DNA of 64,000 nt, from NCBI GenBank assembly GCA_963816435.1, contig CAWFKS010000006.1, forward strand, positions 220,887 to 284,886. Direction: 5' to 3'. Positions 36,258 through 46,941 of the stretch are shown here, piece by piece. Below the pieces are notes generated by a model. It was not told the origin of the DNA, searched no databases, and saw nothing but the letters and a program-made list of their open reading frames with translations. This stretch comes from CAWFKS01 sp963816435. Lineage in GTDB: Bacteria > Pseudomonadota > Alphaproteobacteria > Rhizobiales > Rhizobiaceae. How positions within the stretch are numbered: the first letter of the stretch is position 1; the number at the start of each line of letters is the position of its first letter. The translations under genes and the position numbers were made by a program.

Positions 36258-37634
36258 TCAGAAGAACTCCAGGCTGACGCGAAACATCTGCTCCACCTGC
36301 TTGACCGCATTCTCGAGCGCGAAGATCACGACCCGGTCCTTCGGCTTGATGCGCGTCGCCCCGTCCGGCTTGATCGCCTGCCCGTCGCGATAGATCGCGC
36401 CGATGCGCATGCCGTCGGGCAGATCGAGTTCGCGCAGCATCGGTCCAACCAGCGGGGACGTTTCCAGTGCCTCGGCCTCGATCAGTTCGGCCTCGCCCTG
36501 CTGCACGGAATGCACGGCGCGGATACGGCCGCGCCGCACATGCTGGAGCACCCGCGAAATCGTCACCGATCGGGGGTTCACGTGCGCATCGATTCCCAGC
36601 ATGCGCGTGAAGTCGTGGTAGGTCGGGTCGTTGATCAGTGCCAGGTTGGACTTGCAACCTAAGCGCTTCGCCATCACCGACGACAGGATGTTCACCTGGT
36701 CGTTGTTGGTGACCGCCACCATCAGGTCGGCGTCCTGCACGTCGGCTTCCAGAAGCAGCTTCTGGTCGAGAGCGCTGCCGTTGAGCACGACGGTGCGGCG
36801 CAACTCGTCGGCGATCGCGACTGCGCGCTCGCGCGTGCTTTCGATGATCTTGACGCGGGTGCGCCCCTTGCGTGCCTCGATGGTGCGGGCAACGTAAAGG
36901 CCGATATTGCCGCCGCCGGCGATGATGATGCGATTGGCGGCCTGCTCCTCGTGCCCGAAAAGCCCGAGCGTGCGTCGGACCTGATCCTTGGTGGTGACTA
37001 CGTAGGCGAGGTCGCCGGCCACGAGCTGGTCGGCCGAGTGCGGGATGAACAGCCTGCCCTCGCGGTTCACGCCCACCACGGTCGACGGCAGGTCGGGAAA
37101 CAGGTCGGAAAGCTGCGACAGCGGCGTGTTGATGACCGGGCACTCTTCCAGGCACTCGATCGCAACCATCGCGATCTGCGATTCGGCTACGCGGACCACG
37201 TCGGTGGCGCCAGGCAGCGCGATGCGCCTGAGCACCATCTCGCCGACTTCCAGTTCCGGCGAGATGATCACGTCGATCGGCATGTGATCGCGTGAGAACA
37301 GGTCCATGTAGTGGGTTTGCAGGTAGGACTGCGAACGGATGCGCGCCACCTTGGTCGGCACGTTGAACAGCGAGTGCGCGACCTGGCAGGCGACCATGTT
37401 CACCTCGTCGTAGAGCGTGACGGCGATGATCATGTCCGCTTCCTGGGCGCCGGCCGCCTCCAGGACGTCCGGATGCGCGCCATGGCCGACGAAGCCGCGC
37501 ACGTCGAGCGAATCGCGAACGTTGCGGATCAGGTCCGGCGAGGTGTCGATGACGGAGACGTCGTTCTGCTCGGCCGAAAGCCGCTCGGCGATGCCGTAGC
37601 CGACCTGGCCGGCTCCGCAGATGATGACGCGCAT
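36258..37634 (-). CDS. trkA: Trk system potassium transporter TrkA
   Basis: Peripheral NAD-binding regulator of the TrkH potassium channel, 458 residues. Two RCK units: first Rossmann motif ICGAGQVGYGIAERL at residues 4-18, second IIAGGGNIGLYVARTIE at about 235-250, each followed by a TrkA-C domain (SPELEVGEMVLRRIALPG; SGPM-like LVGPMLRELDLPDGMRIG). The stop is 40 bp before dat; ntrX ends 28 bp upstream. No trkH in the window. Confidence 0.95.
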   Translation of the reverse strand: MRVIICGAGQVGYGIAERLSAEQNDVSVIDTSPDLIRNVRDSLDVRGFVGHGAHPDVLEAAGAQEADMIIAVTLYDEVNMVACQVAHSLFNVPTKVARIRSQSYLQTHYMDLFSRDHMPIDVIISPELEVGEMVLRRIALPGATDVVRVAESQIAMVAIECLEECPVINTPLSQLSDLFPDLPSTVVGVNREGRLFIPHSADQLVAGDLAYVVTTKDQVRRTLGLFGHEEQAANRIIIAGGGNIGLYVARTIEARKGRTRVKIIESTRERAVAIADELRRTVVLNGSALDQKLLLEADVQDADLMVAVTNNDQVNILSSVMAKRLGCKSNLALINDPTYHDFTRMLGIDAHVNPRSVTISRVLQHVRRGRIRAVHSVQQGEAELIEAEALETSPLVGPMLRELDLPDGMRIGAIYRDGQAIKPDGATRIKPKDRVVIFALENAVKQVEQMFRVSLEFF

Positions 37635-37662
37635 GTCTCAGGCCCCGTGGATCGTCTTGTGG

Positions 37663-39024
37663 CTACACACCGAGAGATTTCAGTTTCCGGTGCAGCGCGG
37701 AGCGTTCCATACCAATGAATTCGGCCGTGCGCGAGATGTTGCCGCCGAAGCGGTTGATCTGGGCAATGAGATATTCCTTCTCGAACAGCTCCCGTGCTTC
37801 GCGCAGCGGCAGCGCCATGATGTGCTGATCCGATTGCGAGGGTGCCCGCGGCATCACGTCTCCGATCTCGGCCGGCAGCAGGTCGGCGGTTATCGGCGAG
37901 TCCACGTCGTCGCCACGCGCCAGGATCATCAGGCGTTCCACGTTGTTGCGCAACTGCCTGATGTTGCCAGGCCAATTGTGCGCCTGAAGGACCGCCAGCG
38001 CATCGTCGCCGATGCGTCGCGGCCTGATGCCTGCCTGACGCGCCACCTGACGCATGAAATGATCGACGAGATAGGGAATGTCCTCGCGACGCTCGGAGAG
38101 CGCGGGCACGATCACGGGAACCACCGACAGGCGGTGATAGAGATCTTCGCGGAACCTGCCCTGCTCTATCATCGCCTCGAGGTCCCGCGCCGTCGAGGAG
38201 ATGATGCGGACGTCCACCTTGACGCGCTTGGTGCCGCCAACCCGCTCGAACTGCTGGTCGACCAGCACGCGCAGGATCTTGCTCTGCGTTTCGCGCGGCA
38301 TGTCGGCGACTTCGTCGAGATAAAGGATGCCGCGGTGCGCCTCCTCGAGCGCGCCGATCTTTCGTTCTGCGCCGTTCGGTTCCGTGCCGAAAAGCTCGAT
38401 CTCCATCCGCTCGGGCGTGATCGTCGCCGCGTTGACGGTGACGAAGGGGCCTCCGGCCCGGTTCGACTGTGCGTGGATGGCGCGGGCCACCAGTTCCTTG
38501 CCGGAACCCGACGGCCCCATGATCATGACGCGGCTGTTGGTCGGCGCCACCCGTTCGATCGTCTGGCGAAGCTGGTGCATCGCCGGCGAGCTTCCGATCA
38601 GGTCGAAGCTTTCGCCGCTGCGCTTCTTCAGGTCCACAACTTCGCGCTTCAGCTTCGAGGTCTCGAGCGCGCGCTCGCAGATGAGGATCAGGCGATCGGC
38701 CTTGAACGGCTTTTCGATGAAGTCGTAGGCGCCGCGGCGAATCGCCGAAACCGCGGTTTCGATCGTGCCATGACCGGAGATCATCACCACCGGCAGTTCG
38801 GGGTGCAGCGTCTTGATCTGGTCGAGCAGGGCCAGTCCGTCCAGCCGGGAACCCTGGAGCCAGATGTCGAGGAAGACGAGCCGCGGCACGCGATCCGCGA
38901 TGGCAGCGAGCGCGCTGTCGCTGTCATGTGCGATTCGAGCCTCATGGCCTTCGTCGCTCAGTATGCCGGCGACGAGCTCGCGGATGTCTTCTTCGTCGTC
39001 GACGATCAGGATGTCAGACGCCAT
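37663..39024 (-). CDS. ntrX: Nitrogen/redox response regulator NtrX
   Basis: Response regulator of 453 residues partnered with NtrY. Receiver domain with phospho-acceptor D53 (LVFLDIWLQG), AAA+ domain with Walker A MGPSGSGKE (about 169-176) and LYLDEVADM, and a C-terminal Fis-type HTH (RTAEFIGMERSALHRKLK). The loop that is GAFTGA in sigma-54 activators reads NGAERKIGA here, so direct sigma-54 activation is doubtful. Overlaps ntrY by 11 bp. Confidence 0.95.
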   Translation of the reverse strand: MASDILIVDDEEDIRELVAGILSDEGHEARIAHDSDSALAAIADRVPRLVFLDIWLQGSRLDGLALLDQIKTLHPELPVVMISGHGTIETAVSAIRRGAYDFIEKPFKADRLILICERALETSKLKREVVDLKKRSGESFDLIGSSPAMHQLRQTIERVAPTNSRVMIMGPSGSGKELVARAIHAQSNRAGGPFVTVNAATITPERMEIELFGTEPNGAERKIGALEEAHRGILYLDEVADMPRETQSKILRVLVDQQFERVGGTKRVKVDVRIISSTARDLEAMIEQGRFREDLYHRLSVVPVIVPALSERREDIPYLVDHFMRQVARQAGIRPRRIGDDALAVLQAHNWPGNIRQLRNNVERLMILARGDDVDSPITADLLPAEIGDVMPRAPSQSDQHIMALPLREARELFEKEYLIAQINRFGGNISRTAEFIGMERSALHRKLKSLGV

Positions 39025-41335
39025 TTGCTACCTTCTCAGTCTCCCTCTCCGCCCCTTCGCCACCAGTCACTGCCGGAGTCACGCTGCCGCGCTGGGCCGC
39101 CGGCAGAAGAAAACGGATCATCGCACCGCGCCCGCCGTGGAAACCGGACGGCGCGTCGTGCAGTTCCAGGCGCCCGCCATGGTCCTCGACGATCTTGCGG
39201 ACGATCGCCAGCCCGAGGCCGGTCCCCTTCTCCCGAGTGGTCATGTAGGGCTCGAGCAGGCGCTGCCGGTTTTCGCGGGGCAGGCCCTTGCCATTGTCCA
39301 TGATGTCGACGGCAATCGTGTTGTTCTTGCGGCGCGCCCGAATGCGGATGACGCCCGCCTCGCCCCCGCCGAGTTCCGCTCCCTCGATCGCCTCGGCCGC
39401 GTTCTTGATGACGTTGCCGAACGCCTGGCTCAGCAGCCTGCTGTCGAACGTGCCGACCAGCGGTTCCTCGCCGAAATCACGTTCGAAGGCGATGTCGTGT
39501 CGGCTGACCTCGACCAGGAAGGAGGCCTCCCTCAGCGGCTCGCGCACGTCGAGGCGTTTCATGTCGGGTTTCGGCATGCGCGCGAAGGCGGAGAATTCGT
39601 CGACCATGCGCCCGATATCGCCGACCTGGCGGATGATCGTTTCGGTGCACTGGTCGAAGACCTCGCGATCCTCGGTCAGCACCTTTCCGTAACGCCTGCG
39701 GATGCGTTCGGCCGAGAGCTGGATCGGCGTCAGCGGGTTCTTGATCTCGTGCGCGATGCGCCGTGCCACGTCGGCCCAGGCGCTGGATCGCTGCGCCTGA
39801 ACGAGATCGGTGATGTCGTCGACGGTGACGACGTAGGAGCGCCCCGCCTGCGTTTCCCCGTCCTCCACGGTGATCTGGACGTTGAAGGTCCGCTCGGCGC
39901 CGTTGCGGTAGAACGTCACCTGATCCCGATAGACCGGTCGTTCCGACGTGCGTCCGACCTCGAACACCCTGCCGATCTGGGGAAGCACGCCGGACAGGTT
40001 GCGACCGACCAATTCGTCGGCCGAGATCGCCAGCATCGTCTCGGCCGAACGGTTGACGATGCTGATCACGCCGTCGGAATCCACGCCTATGACGCCGGCG
40101 GTGACGCCCGCCAGCACTGCTTCGGAGAAGCGCCTTCGCTCGTCGATGACGTCCTTGGCGCTGACCAGTTCGTTGCGCTGGGACTTCAGCTGGTGGATCA
40201 TCTTGTTGAAGGTGTCGCCGAGCGACGCCACGTCGCCGTCCGACGTGCGCACGGGCACTTGAACGTCGAGGTTGCCGGTCGAGACTTCGTCCGCCGCGCC
40301 GATCAACTGGCGGATCGGACGCACCAGCCGGTCGGCCACGCGAATGCCGGTCCAGATCGCCGACAGGACGATGATCAGGGTCAGCCCGATATAGATCAGC
40401 GCGAATGCCACTTGGGTGGTCATCCGGTTCGCTTCCAGCCCGCGATATTCGTCCGTGTTGGCGCGCACGATCTGGCGTGCGCGGATGACCTCCGGATCGA
40501 GTTCCTTGATCGTGTACAGGAGGGTGTTGGGGATTTCCTTGAGCTTGATGATGGTGCCGACGATGTTGCCCGATCGCGGCTGCACCAGAACCGGGTCCTC
40601 GGAGCCGAAAGCCTGCTTGATCGTCTCGATCTGCAGGTCCGGCATCTGATGCTCGGTGGGCATGTCGGCCGTCATCAAAAGCGAGCCGTCCGGCTTCATC
40701 AGAACCGCGTTGGCGAGGCCCCTGCCCTGAACCTCCTGCGTCAGGAAGGTGCGGAAGCCATTGCGATCGAGGCTGAACACCATTCGTGCCTGGTCGAGGT
40801 CATAGGCCATCGACAGGGTCGTGCCGCGCAGGTTGCGGGCGTTTTCCTGCACATAGGCCTCGGCGATGGACAGCGACGAGTTGATGATGACCTTGGTGCG
40901 GATCTGGAACCAGCGGTCGAGACCGATGTCCAGCGTCACAGAGGCGATGATAGCCACCAGGATCGCCGGGATTGCGGCGACCAGCGCGAACATCGTGACG
41001 ATGCGAACATGCAGCCGGGAAGCGGCCCTGCCGCGCCGCCGCGCCATGGCGATGCGGTAGACCTCGCGGCCGATCATCGCGATCAGAAGCAGGATGAACG
41101 CCGAGTTGACGCCGATCAGCACCAGCGTGACCGTTTCGTCCGGCGTGATCGGCGTGAGGCCGAGCAGGATCGCGAAGGAAACCGCGGCAATGAGCAGAGC
41201 GGCGACGATGGCCGCGCCGCCGACAAGCACCATCGGCCGCCCGCCTTCCGGCGATGCGTCACTGACCAGAGGGCCACTCGCAGAATAGGCGTCGGTCGTC
41301 ATCGGCGTTGAAAATCCGCTGGACTGTCGGGACAT
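39014..41335 (-). CDS. ntrY: Nitrogen/redox sensor histidine kinase NtrY
   Basis: Membrane sensor kinase of 773 residues. Several N-terminal membrane segments (VLVGGAAIVAALLIAAVSFAILL, LVLIGVNSAFILLLIAMIG, IVTMFALVAAIPAILVAIIASV), a periplasmic/sensor region, another helix VAFALIYIGLTLIIVLSAIW, HAMP (VADRLVRPIRQLIGAADEV), PAS (about 400-480), HisKA with H529 in RRIAHEIKNPLTPIQ, and HATPase with NVIKNAAEAIEG and GLGLAIVRKIVEDHGG. ATG 41335 was preferred; a further in-frame start at 41371 lies across an 18-bp palindrome. In Brucella, NtrY senses redox through a PAS haem. Confidence 0.93.
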   Translation of the reverse strand: MSRQSSGFSTPMTTDAYSASGPLVSDASPEGGRPMVLVGGAAIVAALLIAAVSFAILLGLTPITPDETVTLVLIGVNSAFILLLIAMIGREVYRIAMARRRGRAASRLHVRIVTMFALVAAIPAILVAIIASVTLDIGLDRWFQIRTKVIINSSLSIAEAYVQENARNLRGTTLSMAYDLDQARMVFSLDRNGFRTFLTQEVQGRGLANAVLMKPDGSLLMTADMPTEHQMPDLQIETIKQAFGSEDPVLVQPRSGNIVGTIIKLKEIPNTLLYTIKELDPEVIRARQIVRANTDEYRGLEANRMTTQVAFALIYIGLTLIIVLSAIWTGIRVADRLVRPIRQLIGAADEVSTGNLDVQVPVRTSDGDVASLGDTFNKMIHQLKSQRNELVSAKDVIDERRRFSEAVLAGVTAGVIGVDSDGVISIVNRSAETMLAISADELVGRNLSGVLPQIGRVFEVGRTSERPVYRDQVTFYRNGAERTFNVQITVEDGETQAGRSYVVTVDDITDLVQAQRSSAWADVARRIAHEIKNPLTPIQLSAERIRRRYGKVLTEDREVFDQCTETIIRQVGDIGRMVDEFSAFARMPKPDMKRLDVREPLREASFLVEVSRHDIAFERDFGEEPLVGTFDSRLLSQAFGNVIKNAAEAIEGAELGGGEAGVIRIRARRKNNTIAVDIMDNGKGLPRENRQRLLEPYMTTREKGTGLGLAIVRKIVEDHGGRLELHDAPSGFHGGRGAMIRFLLPAAQRGSVTPAVTGGEGAERETEKVANGV

Positions 41336-41350
41336 TCGGCCTCGCGCTCG

Positions 41351-41368
41351 CGTTGCATGTATGCAACG
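41351..41368. promoter_or_regulatory. 18-bp palindrome upstream of ntrY
   Basis: CGTTGCAT-GT-ATGCAACG is a perfect 8-2-8 inverted repeat 16 bp before the ntrY start, in the only sizeable gap (84 bp) of the ntr cluster. On the minus strand it overlaps a possible promoter, TTGCAC with a 17-bp spacer to GCATAC. It looks like an operator for a dimeric regulator of ntrYX, but the regulator is unknown. Confidence 0.5.
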
Positions 41369-41419
41369 CAATGTGGCGCTTGTGCAACAGGCAGGCGCCC
41401 CCGCGACGCCCGGTCTGCC

Positions 41420-42870
<1,451 letters not shown>

Positions 42871-42874
<4 letters not shown>

Positions 42875-44022
42875 CTGTCGTCCCTGTCTTCCCCGCCCTC
42901 GGCGGCTTCTTCGTCTTCACCGGTGGCGCGCCAGGCCGGCAGCAGGATGCGGAAGGTCGTGCCGCGGGCGCCGGAATCGCACTCGATGACGCCGCCGTGC
43001 TCGCCGACGATCTTCGCCACCAGCGCCAGACCCAGGCCCGAACCGTTCGGCTTGGTCGTGATGAAGGGGTCGAACAGGATCGGCCTTATGTCTTCCGAGA
43101 CGCCCGGCCCGTTGTCGTGGACGCAGAACTCGAGCGGCAGCGACACGCGGTCCTGCGTGCCCGGGACCGAAAGGCGGATGCCTGGGCGGAACGCCGTGGT
43201 TAGCGTGATCTCGCCGTTCGGATCGCCGGCGATCGCCTCCGCCGCGTTCTTCACCAGATTGAGGAACACCTGGATGAGCTGGTCGCGGTTGGCGTAGACC
43301 GGCGGCAATGACGGATCGTAGTCCTCCGCGATCCTGACCCTGGAAGCGAAGCCGTTCCTGGCGATCGCCTTCACGTGATCAAGCACGACATGGATGTTCA
43401 CCGGCGCGCGGTGGATCGGCCGCTCGTCGGAAAACACCTCCATGCGGTCGACCAGCGCGACGATGCGATCGGTCTCCTCGGTGATCAGGCGCGTCAGGGC
43501 GCGGTCCTGGTCCTCGACGGCACTTTCCAGGAGCTGGGCCGCTCCCCTGATTCCCGACAGCGGGTTCTTGATCTCGTGCGCCAGCATGGCGGCCAAGCCC
43601 GTGACCGAGCGTGCCGCACCGCGATGCGTCATCTGCCGGTCGATCTTGTCGGCCATCGAGCGTTCCTGGAACATCACCACGACCGAGCCCGGCAGTTCCG
43701 AAGCTGGCGCGACATAAAGGTCGACAATCTTGTCGGCACCGATGCGCGGCGACGATATGTCGACGCGGTATTCGTTGAACGGAGAGCGCCGCTCGCGCAC
43801 CTGCTCCACCAGCGTCAGCAGCGGGCTGCCGAACGGGACAAAGTTGGCGAGCTTGTTGCGTGCCAGCACCGAAGCGCTGGAGCGGAAGAAATCCTCTGCA
43901 TCCGCGTTTGCGAACGTGATCACGTCGTCGGGACCGACCATGATGACCGGGTGACGGATCGCGTCCAGCACGATCTGCGCGGCATCCGCAGGTTCGGTGC
44001 GAGGCTGCGGCGAGGCGTTCAT
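42871..44022 (-). CDS. ntrB: Nitrogen regulation sensor kinase NtrB
   Basis: Cytosolic histidine kinase of 383 residues, controlled by PII proteins in this family. PAS domain (VILDAIRHPVIMVGPDDVITFANADA), HisKA with H149 in LAAMLAHEIKNPLSGIRGAAQ, and HATPase with NLVKNAAEAIAGD, CVHDNGPGVS and GSGLGLALVAKIVGEHGG. No membrane segment. Overlaps dusB and ntrC by 4 bp each, so the three are translated together. Confidence 0.96.
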
Positions 44023-45059
44023 GCGGCGATGCCCGTGCGGATATGATCGCCGTTCGCCGCCGCCTCTGCTGCGAATGCGCTTCGCACCGCCGCAATCACG
44101 TCGGTCGGCTCAGTCGACTTCATGACTGTCTTGCGAACAGTCTCCCGCGTGGCCGGAGCGTGTCTGTCGAGATACCATCCAAGATGCTTTCGGGCATGCC
44201 GAAGCCCGCGCTCGGTTCCGTAGAAGGACAGCATGTCCTCGTAGTGGTCCACGACGTAATCGGCCATTTCAGCTGCGTCGCGTGGAACGGCTGGTGCCGG
44301 CTTGCCCGCTGCAGCCGCCGCGATCCCGCCGGCGAGCCATGGCTGGCCGTAATGCGCACGCCCGACCATCACCGCGTCTGCGCCGGACTGCGCCAGTATC
44401 TCGCGCGCCTCCGCGAGATCGCAGACGTCGCCGTTGGCGACTACCGGGATCGACACGGCCTGCTTGACGCGGGCGATCGCCCGCCAGTCAGCCCGCCCCT
44501 TGTAGAACTGGCAACGCGTGCGTCCGTGGATTGTAACCATGCGCACGCCAGCCTCTTCCGCACGCCTTGCCAACAACGGCGCGTTCAGCGCCGTCTCGTC
44601 CCAGCCGAGCCGCATCTTCACCGTCACCGGCACGTCGACGGCTCCTACGACCGCCTCGATCAGCGCCAGCGCACGATCCGGCTCCCGCATCAGCGCCGAG
44701 CCGCAGTAACCGCCCGTCACCTTCTTCGCCGGGCAACCCATGTTGATGTCGATGATGTCGGCGCCCTCGCCTGCAGCGATACGGGCGCCTTCGGCCATCC
44801 AGTACGCGTCGCGGCCGGCAAGCTGCACCATGTGCACCGAAACGTCGGGGCGCCTGATGCGCATACCCGACGTGCCGCGACCCCTGGCCAACTCGCCGCT
44901 CGCCACCATCTCTGATACGACGAGACCGGCGCCGTGGGCATTGGCGCGTGTCCGGAAAGGCTCGTCGGTCACGCCCGACATCGGCGCGAGGAACACACGG
45001 TTCGGAAGAGCGACCACGCCTATCTCGATAGGACTGGCGAGATCTGGAACGACTGTCAT
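44019..45059 (-). CDS. dusB: tRNA-dihydrouridine synthase DusB (NifR3)
   Basis: FMN-dependent enzyme that reduces uridines in the tRNA D-loop; 346 residues. Begins near IEIGVVALPNRVFLAPMSGVTDEPFR; catalytic Cys109 in IDINMGCPAKKV; VTVKMRLGWDE, TIHGRTRCQFYKG and PVVANGDVCDLAEA bind FMN and tRNA. ATG 45059 is used; an upstream in-frame ATG at 45224 lies beyond the promoter and overlaps ispDF. First gene of dusB-ntrB-ntrC, the classic nifR3-ntrBC operon. Confidence 0.95.
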   Translation of the reverse strand: MTVVPDLASPIEIGVVALPNRVFLAPMSGVTDEPFRTRANAHGAGLVVSEMVASGELARGRGTSGMRIRRPDVSVHMVQLAGRDAYWMAEGARIAAGEGADIIDINMGCPAKKVTGGYCGSALMREPDRALALIEAVVGAVDVPVTVKMRLGWDETALNAPLLARRAEEAGVRMVTIHGRTRCQFYKGRADWRAIARVKQAVSIPVVANGDVCDLAEAREILAQSGADAVMVGRAHYGQPWLAGGIAAAAAGKPAPAVPRDAAEMADYVVDHYEDMLSFYGTERGLRHARKHLGWYLDRHAPATRETVRKTVMKSTEPTDVIAAVRSAFAAEAAANGDHIRTGIAA

Positions 45060-45093
45060 GCACAAAAACCAAGCATAAAATTCATTTGCACAA

Positions 45094-45121
45094 ATCATAG
45101 ACATTCTGGCGCGCGACGCAA
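45094..45121 (-). promoter_or_regulatory. Promoter of dusB-ntrB-ntrC
   Basis: Read on the minus strand: TTGCGT (45121-45116), a 16-bp spacer and TATGAT (45099-45094), inside the AT-rich 140-bp gap between divergent dusB and ispDF. The transcript would start about 28 bp before the dusB ATG. Confidence 0.6.
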
Positions 45122-45199
45122 CACCGAACTGGATATCGATCGTGGCCAAATCGGGGAAACCTCTGGCATTCCGGTCGCTTGCCGCATACTCGTTTCTCC

Positions 45200-46420
45200 A
45201 TGACGGGAGAAGCTTCCAAATCAATCCAGGGCGGTGTCGCCGTCGTCATCGTCGCTGCCGGGCGCGGCGAGCGTGCCGGACAATCGGCCGAGGGGCCGAA
45301 ACAGTATCGGCAGATCGGCGGCCGGCCGGTGCTGACGCATACGCTGCGCGCATTCCGCGGCCATCCGGCAATAGGCCCGGTGGTGGTCGCGATCCATCCT
45401 GACGATCACGAACTCTTCCAGTCTGCCGCCGCGGGTTTTCCGGAAGTGCGTGCCGTAGATGGCGGCGCCACGCGGCAGGAATCCGTCCGCCTTGCGCTTG
45501 CCGCCCTGGCGCCCGATGCGCCCGAGAAAGTGCTGATCCATGACGGCGTGCGGCCCTTCGTTACCGCCGCGCTGATCGACGACGTCATCGCCTCGACAAG
45601 CCTCGGCACGGCGGCCCTGCCCGCTTTGGCGGTATCCGACACGCTGAAGCGAGGCGACGCTGAAGGCAATGTGACCGGGACCGTGCCGCGCGACAATCTG
45701 TTCGCGGCCCAGACGCCGCAGGGTTTCCCCTATGGGCCGATCATGGCCGCCCATGACAAGGCCGCCGCCGACGGTCGCTCCGATTTTACCGACGATGCCG
45801 CCATCGCCGAGTGGGCAGGACTTTCGGTGAGGCTGGTGCCCGGCGCTGTCGGCAACATCAAGCTGACCTGGGCACGGGACATCGCCATGGCCAACGAAAG
45901 ACTTTCCGCTTCGAGCAGTGCGTTTCCCGACGTGCGCACCGGCAACGGCTACGACGTTCACGCCCTGGTGCCCGGCGATCACGTGACGCTGTGCGGCGTC
46001 GCGATCCCCCACGATGGAGCCCTGTCCGGCCATTCCGACGCCGATGTCGGGCTGCACGCGCTGACCGACGCGCTGCTCGCCACCTGCGGCGCCGGCGACA
46101 TCGGCACGCATTTTCCCCCGTCGGATCCCCAGTGGCGGGGTGCGGCTTCCAGGATTTTCGTCGAACATGCCGCTCGCCTCGTGCGCGAGCGTGGCGGCCG
46201 CATTGCCAATGCCGATGTGTCGCTGATCTGCGAGGCGCCGAAGGTTGGCCCGCATCGAACGGCCATGGTCGAGGCCATGGCTGGCATGCTGCAGATTTCT
46301 TCCGATCGAATCTCGGTCAAGGCAACCACAAACGAGAAACTGGGTTTTGTGGGCCGTGGCGAGGGTATCGCTGCCATTGCAACGGCAACCGTCGTTTTCG
46401 CGGGAGGCTTGCCCGAATGA
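45200..46420 (+). CDS. ispDF: Bifunctional IspD/IspF (MEP pathway)
   Basis: Fusion of 406 residues doing two non-consecutive steps of isoprenoid synthesis: MEP cytidylyltransferase and MEcPP synthase. IspD part (about 8-230): VVIVAAGRGERAG, GPKQYRQIGGRPVL, HDGVRPFVT, TPQGFPY. IspF part (about 238-406): RTGNGYDVHALVPGDHVTLCGV with metal-binding DVH, HSDADVGLHALTDALL, GDIGTHFPPSD and KATTNEKLGFVGRGEGIAA. ATG 45200. The presence of this enzyme means an earlier DXR-type step must exist elsewhere. Overlaps pncC by 4 bp. Confidence 0.97.
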   Translation: MTGEASKSIQGGVAVVIVAAGRGERAGQSAEGPKQYRQIGGRPVLTHTLRAFRGHPAIGPVVVAIHPDDHELFQSAAAGFPEVRAVDGGATRQESVRLALAALAPDAPEKVLIHDGVRPFVTAALIDDVIASTSLGTAALPALAVSDTLKRGDAEGNVTGTVPRDNLFAAQTPQGFPYGPIMAAHDKAAADGRSDFTDDAAIAEWAGLSVRLVPGAVGNIKLTWARDIAMANERLSASSSAFPDVRTGNGYDVHALVPGDHVTLCGVAIPHDGALSGHSDADVGLHALTDALLATCGAGDIGTHFPPSDPQWRGAASRIFVEHAARLVRERGGRIANADVSLICEAPKVGPHRTAMVEAMAGMLQISSDRISVKATTNEKLGFVGRGEGIAAIATATVVFAGGLPE

Positions 46421-46905
46421 ACGAGCTGGATGAGCTTGCCGACGAATTCCTGCAGGCATGCAAGCGCCTGGAGATCCTTGTCGCCACCGCCAAATCCTGC
46501 ACCGGCGGCATGATCATGACGGTCCTGACCGACGTGCCCGGCTCATCGTCGATGGTCGATCGCGGCTTCGTCACCTATTCGAACGAGGCGAAGGTCGAAA
46601 TGCTGGGCGTCCGGCAGGAGACCCTCGATAGCCATGGCGCGGTGTCACGCGAGACCGCGCTCGAAATGGCGGCGGGCGCACTGGAACGTTCCCGCGCATC
46701 GATCACGCTCTCCGTCACCGGCATCGCTGGCCCGGACGGCGGCACGGCGGAAAAGCCCGTCGGGCTGGTCTGGTTCGGCGTCGCGACGAAGGACGCCGCG
46801 CCATTCGCGGAGAAGCGGCTGTTCGAGAACCGCGGTCGCGACCATGTGCGCCGGCAAAGCGTGCGGACGGCCCTCGAACTTGGGTTGGCGGCGCTCGGCG
46901 AATAG
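46417..46905 (+). CDS. pncC: CinA-family nicotinamide-nucleotide amidohydrolase
   Basis: Stand-alone CinA C-terminal domain, 162 residues, which deamidates NMN to NaMN for NAD recycling. LVATAKSCTGGMI carries the catalytic Ser27; DRGFVTYSNEAKVEMLGV, HGAVSRETALEMA and VTGIAGPDGGTAEKPVGLVWFG are the other conserved blocks. Residue 26 is Lys (AKSCTGG) where the family nearly always has Glu (AESCTGG). Coupled to ispDF by ATGA overlap. Confidence 0.92.
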   Translation: MNELDELADEFLQACKRLEILVATAKSCTGGMIMTVLTDVPGSSSMVDRGFVTYSNEAKVEMLGVRQETLDSHGAVSRETALEMAAGALERSRASITLSVTGIAGPDGGTAEKPVGLVWFGVATKDAAPFAEKRLFENRGRDHVRRQSVRTALELGLAALGE

Positions 46906-46941
46906 ATCGGGTCCCCGAGGGACCGCGCCGGACCGACAACC

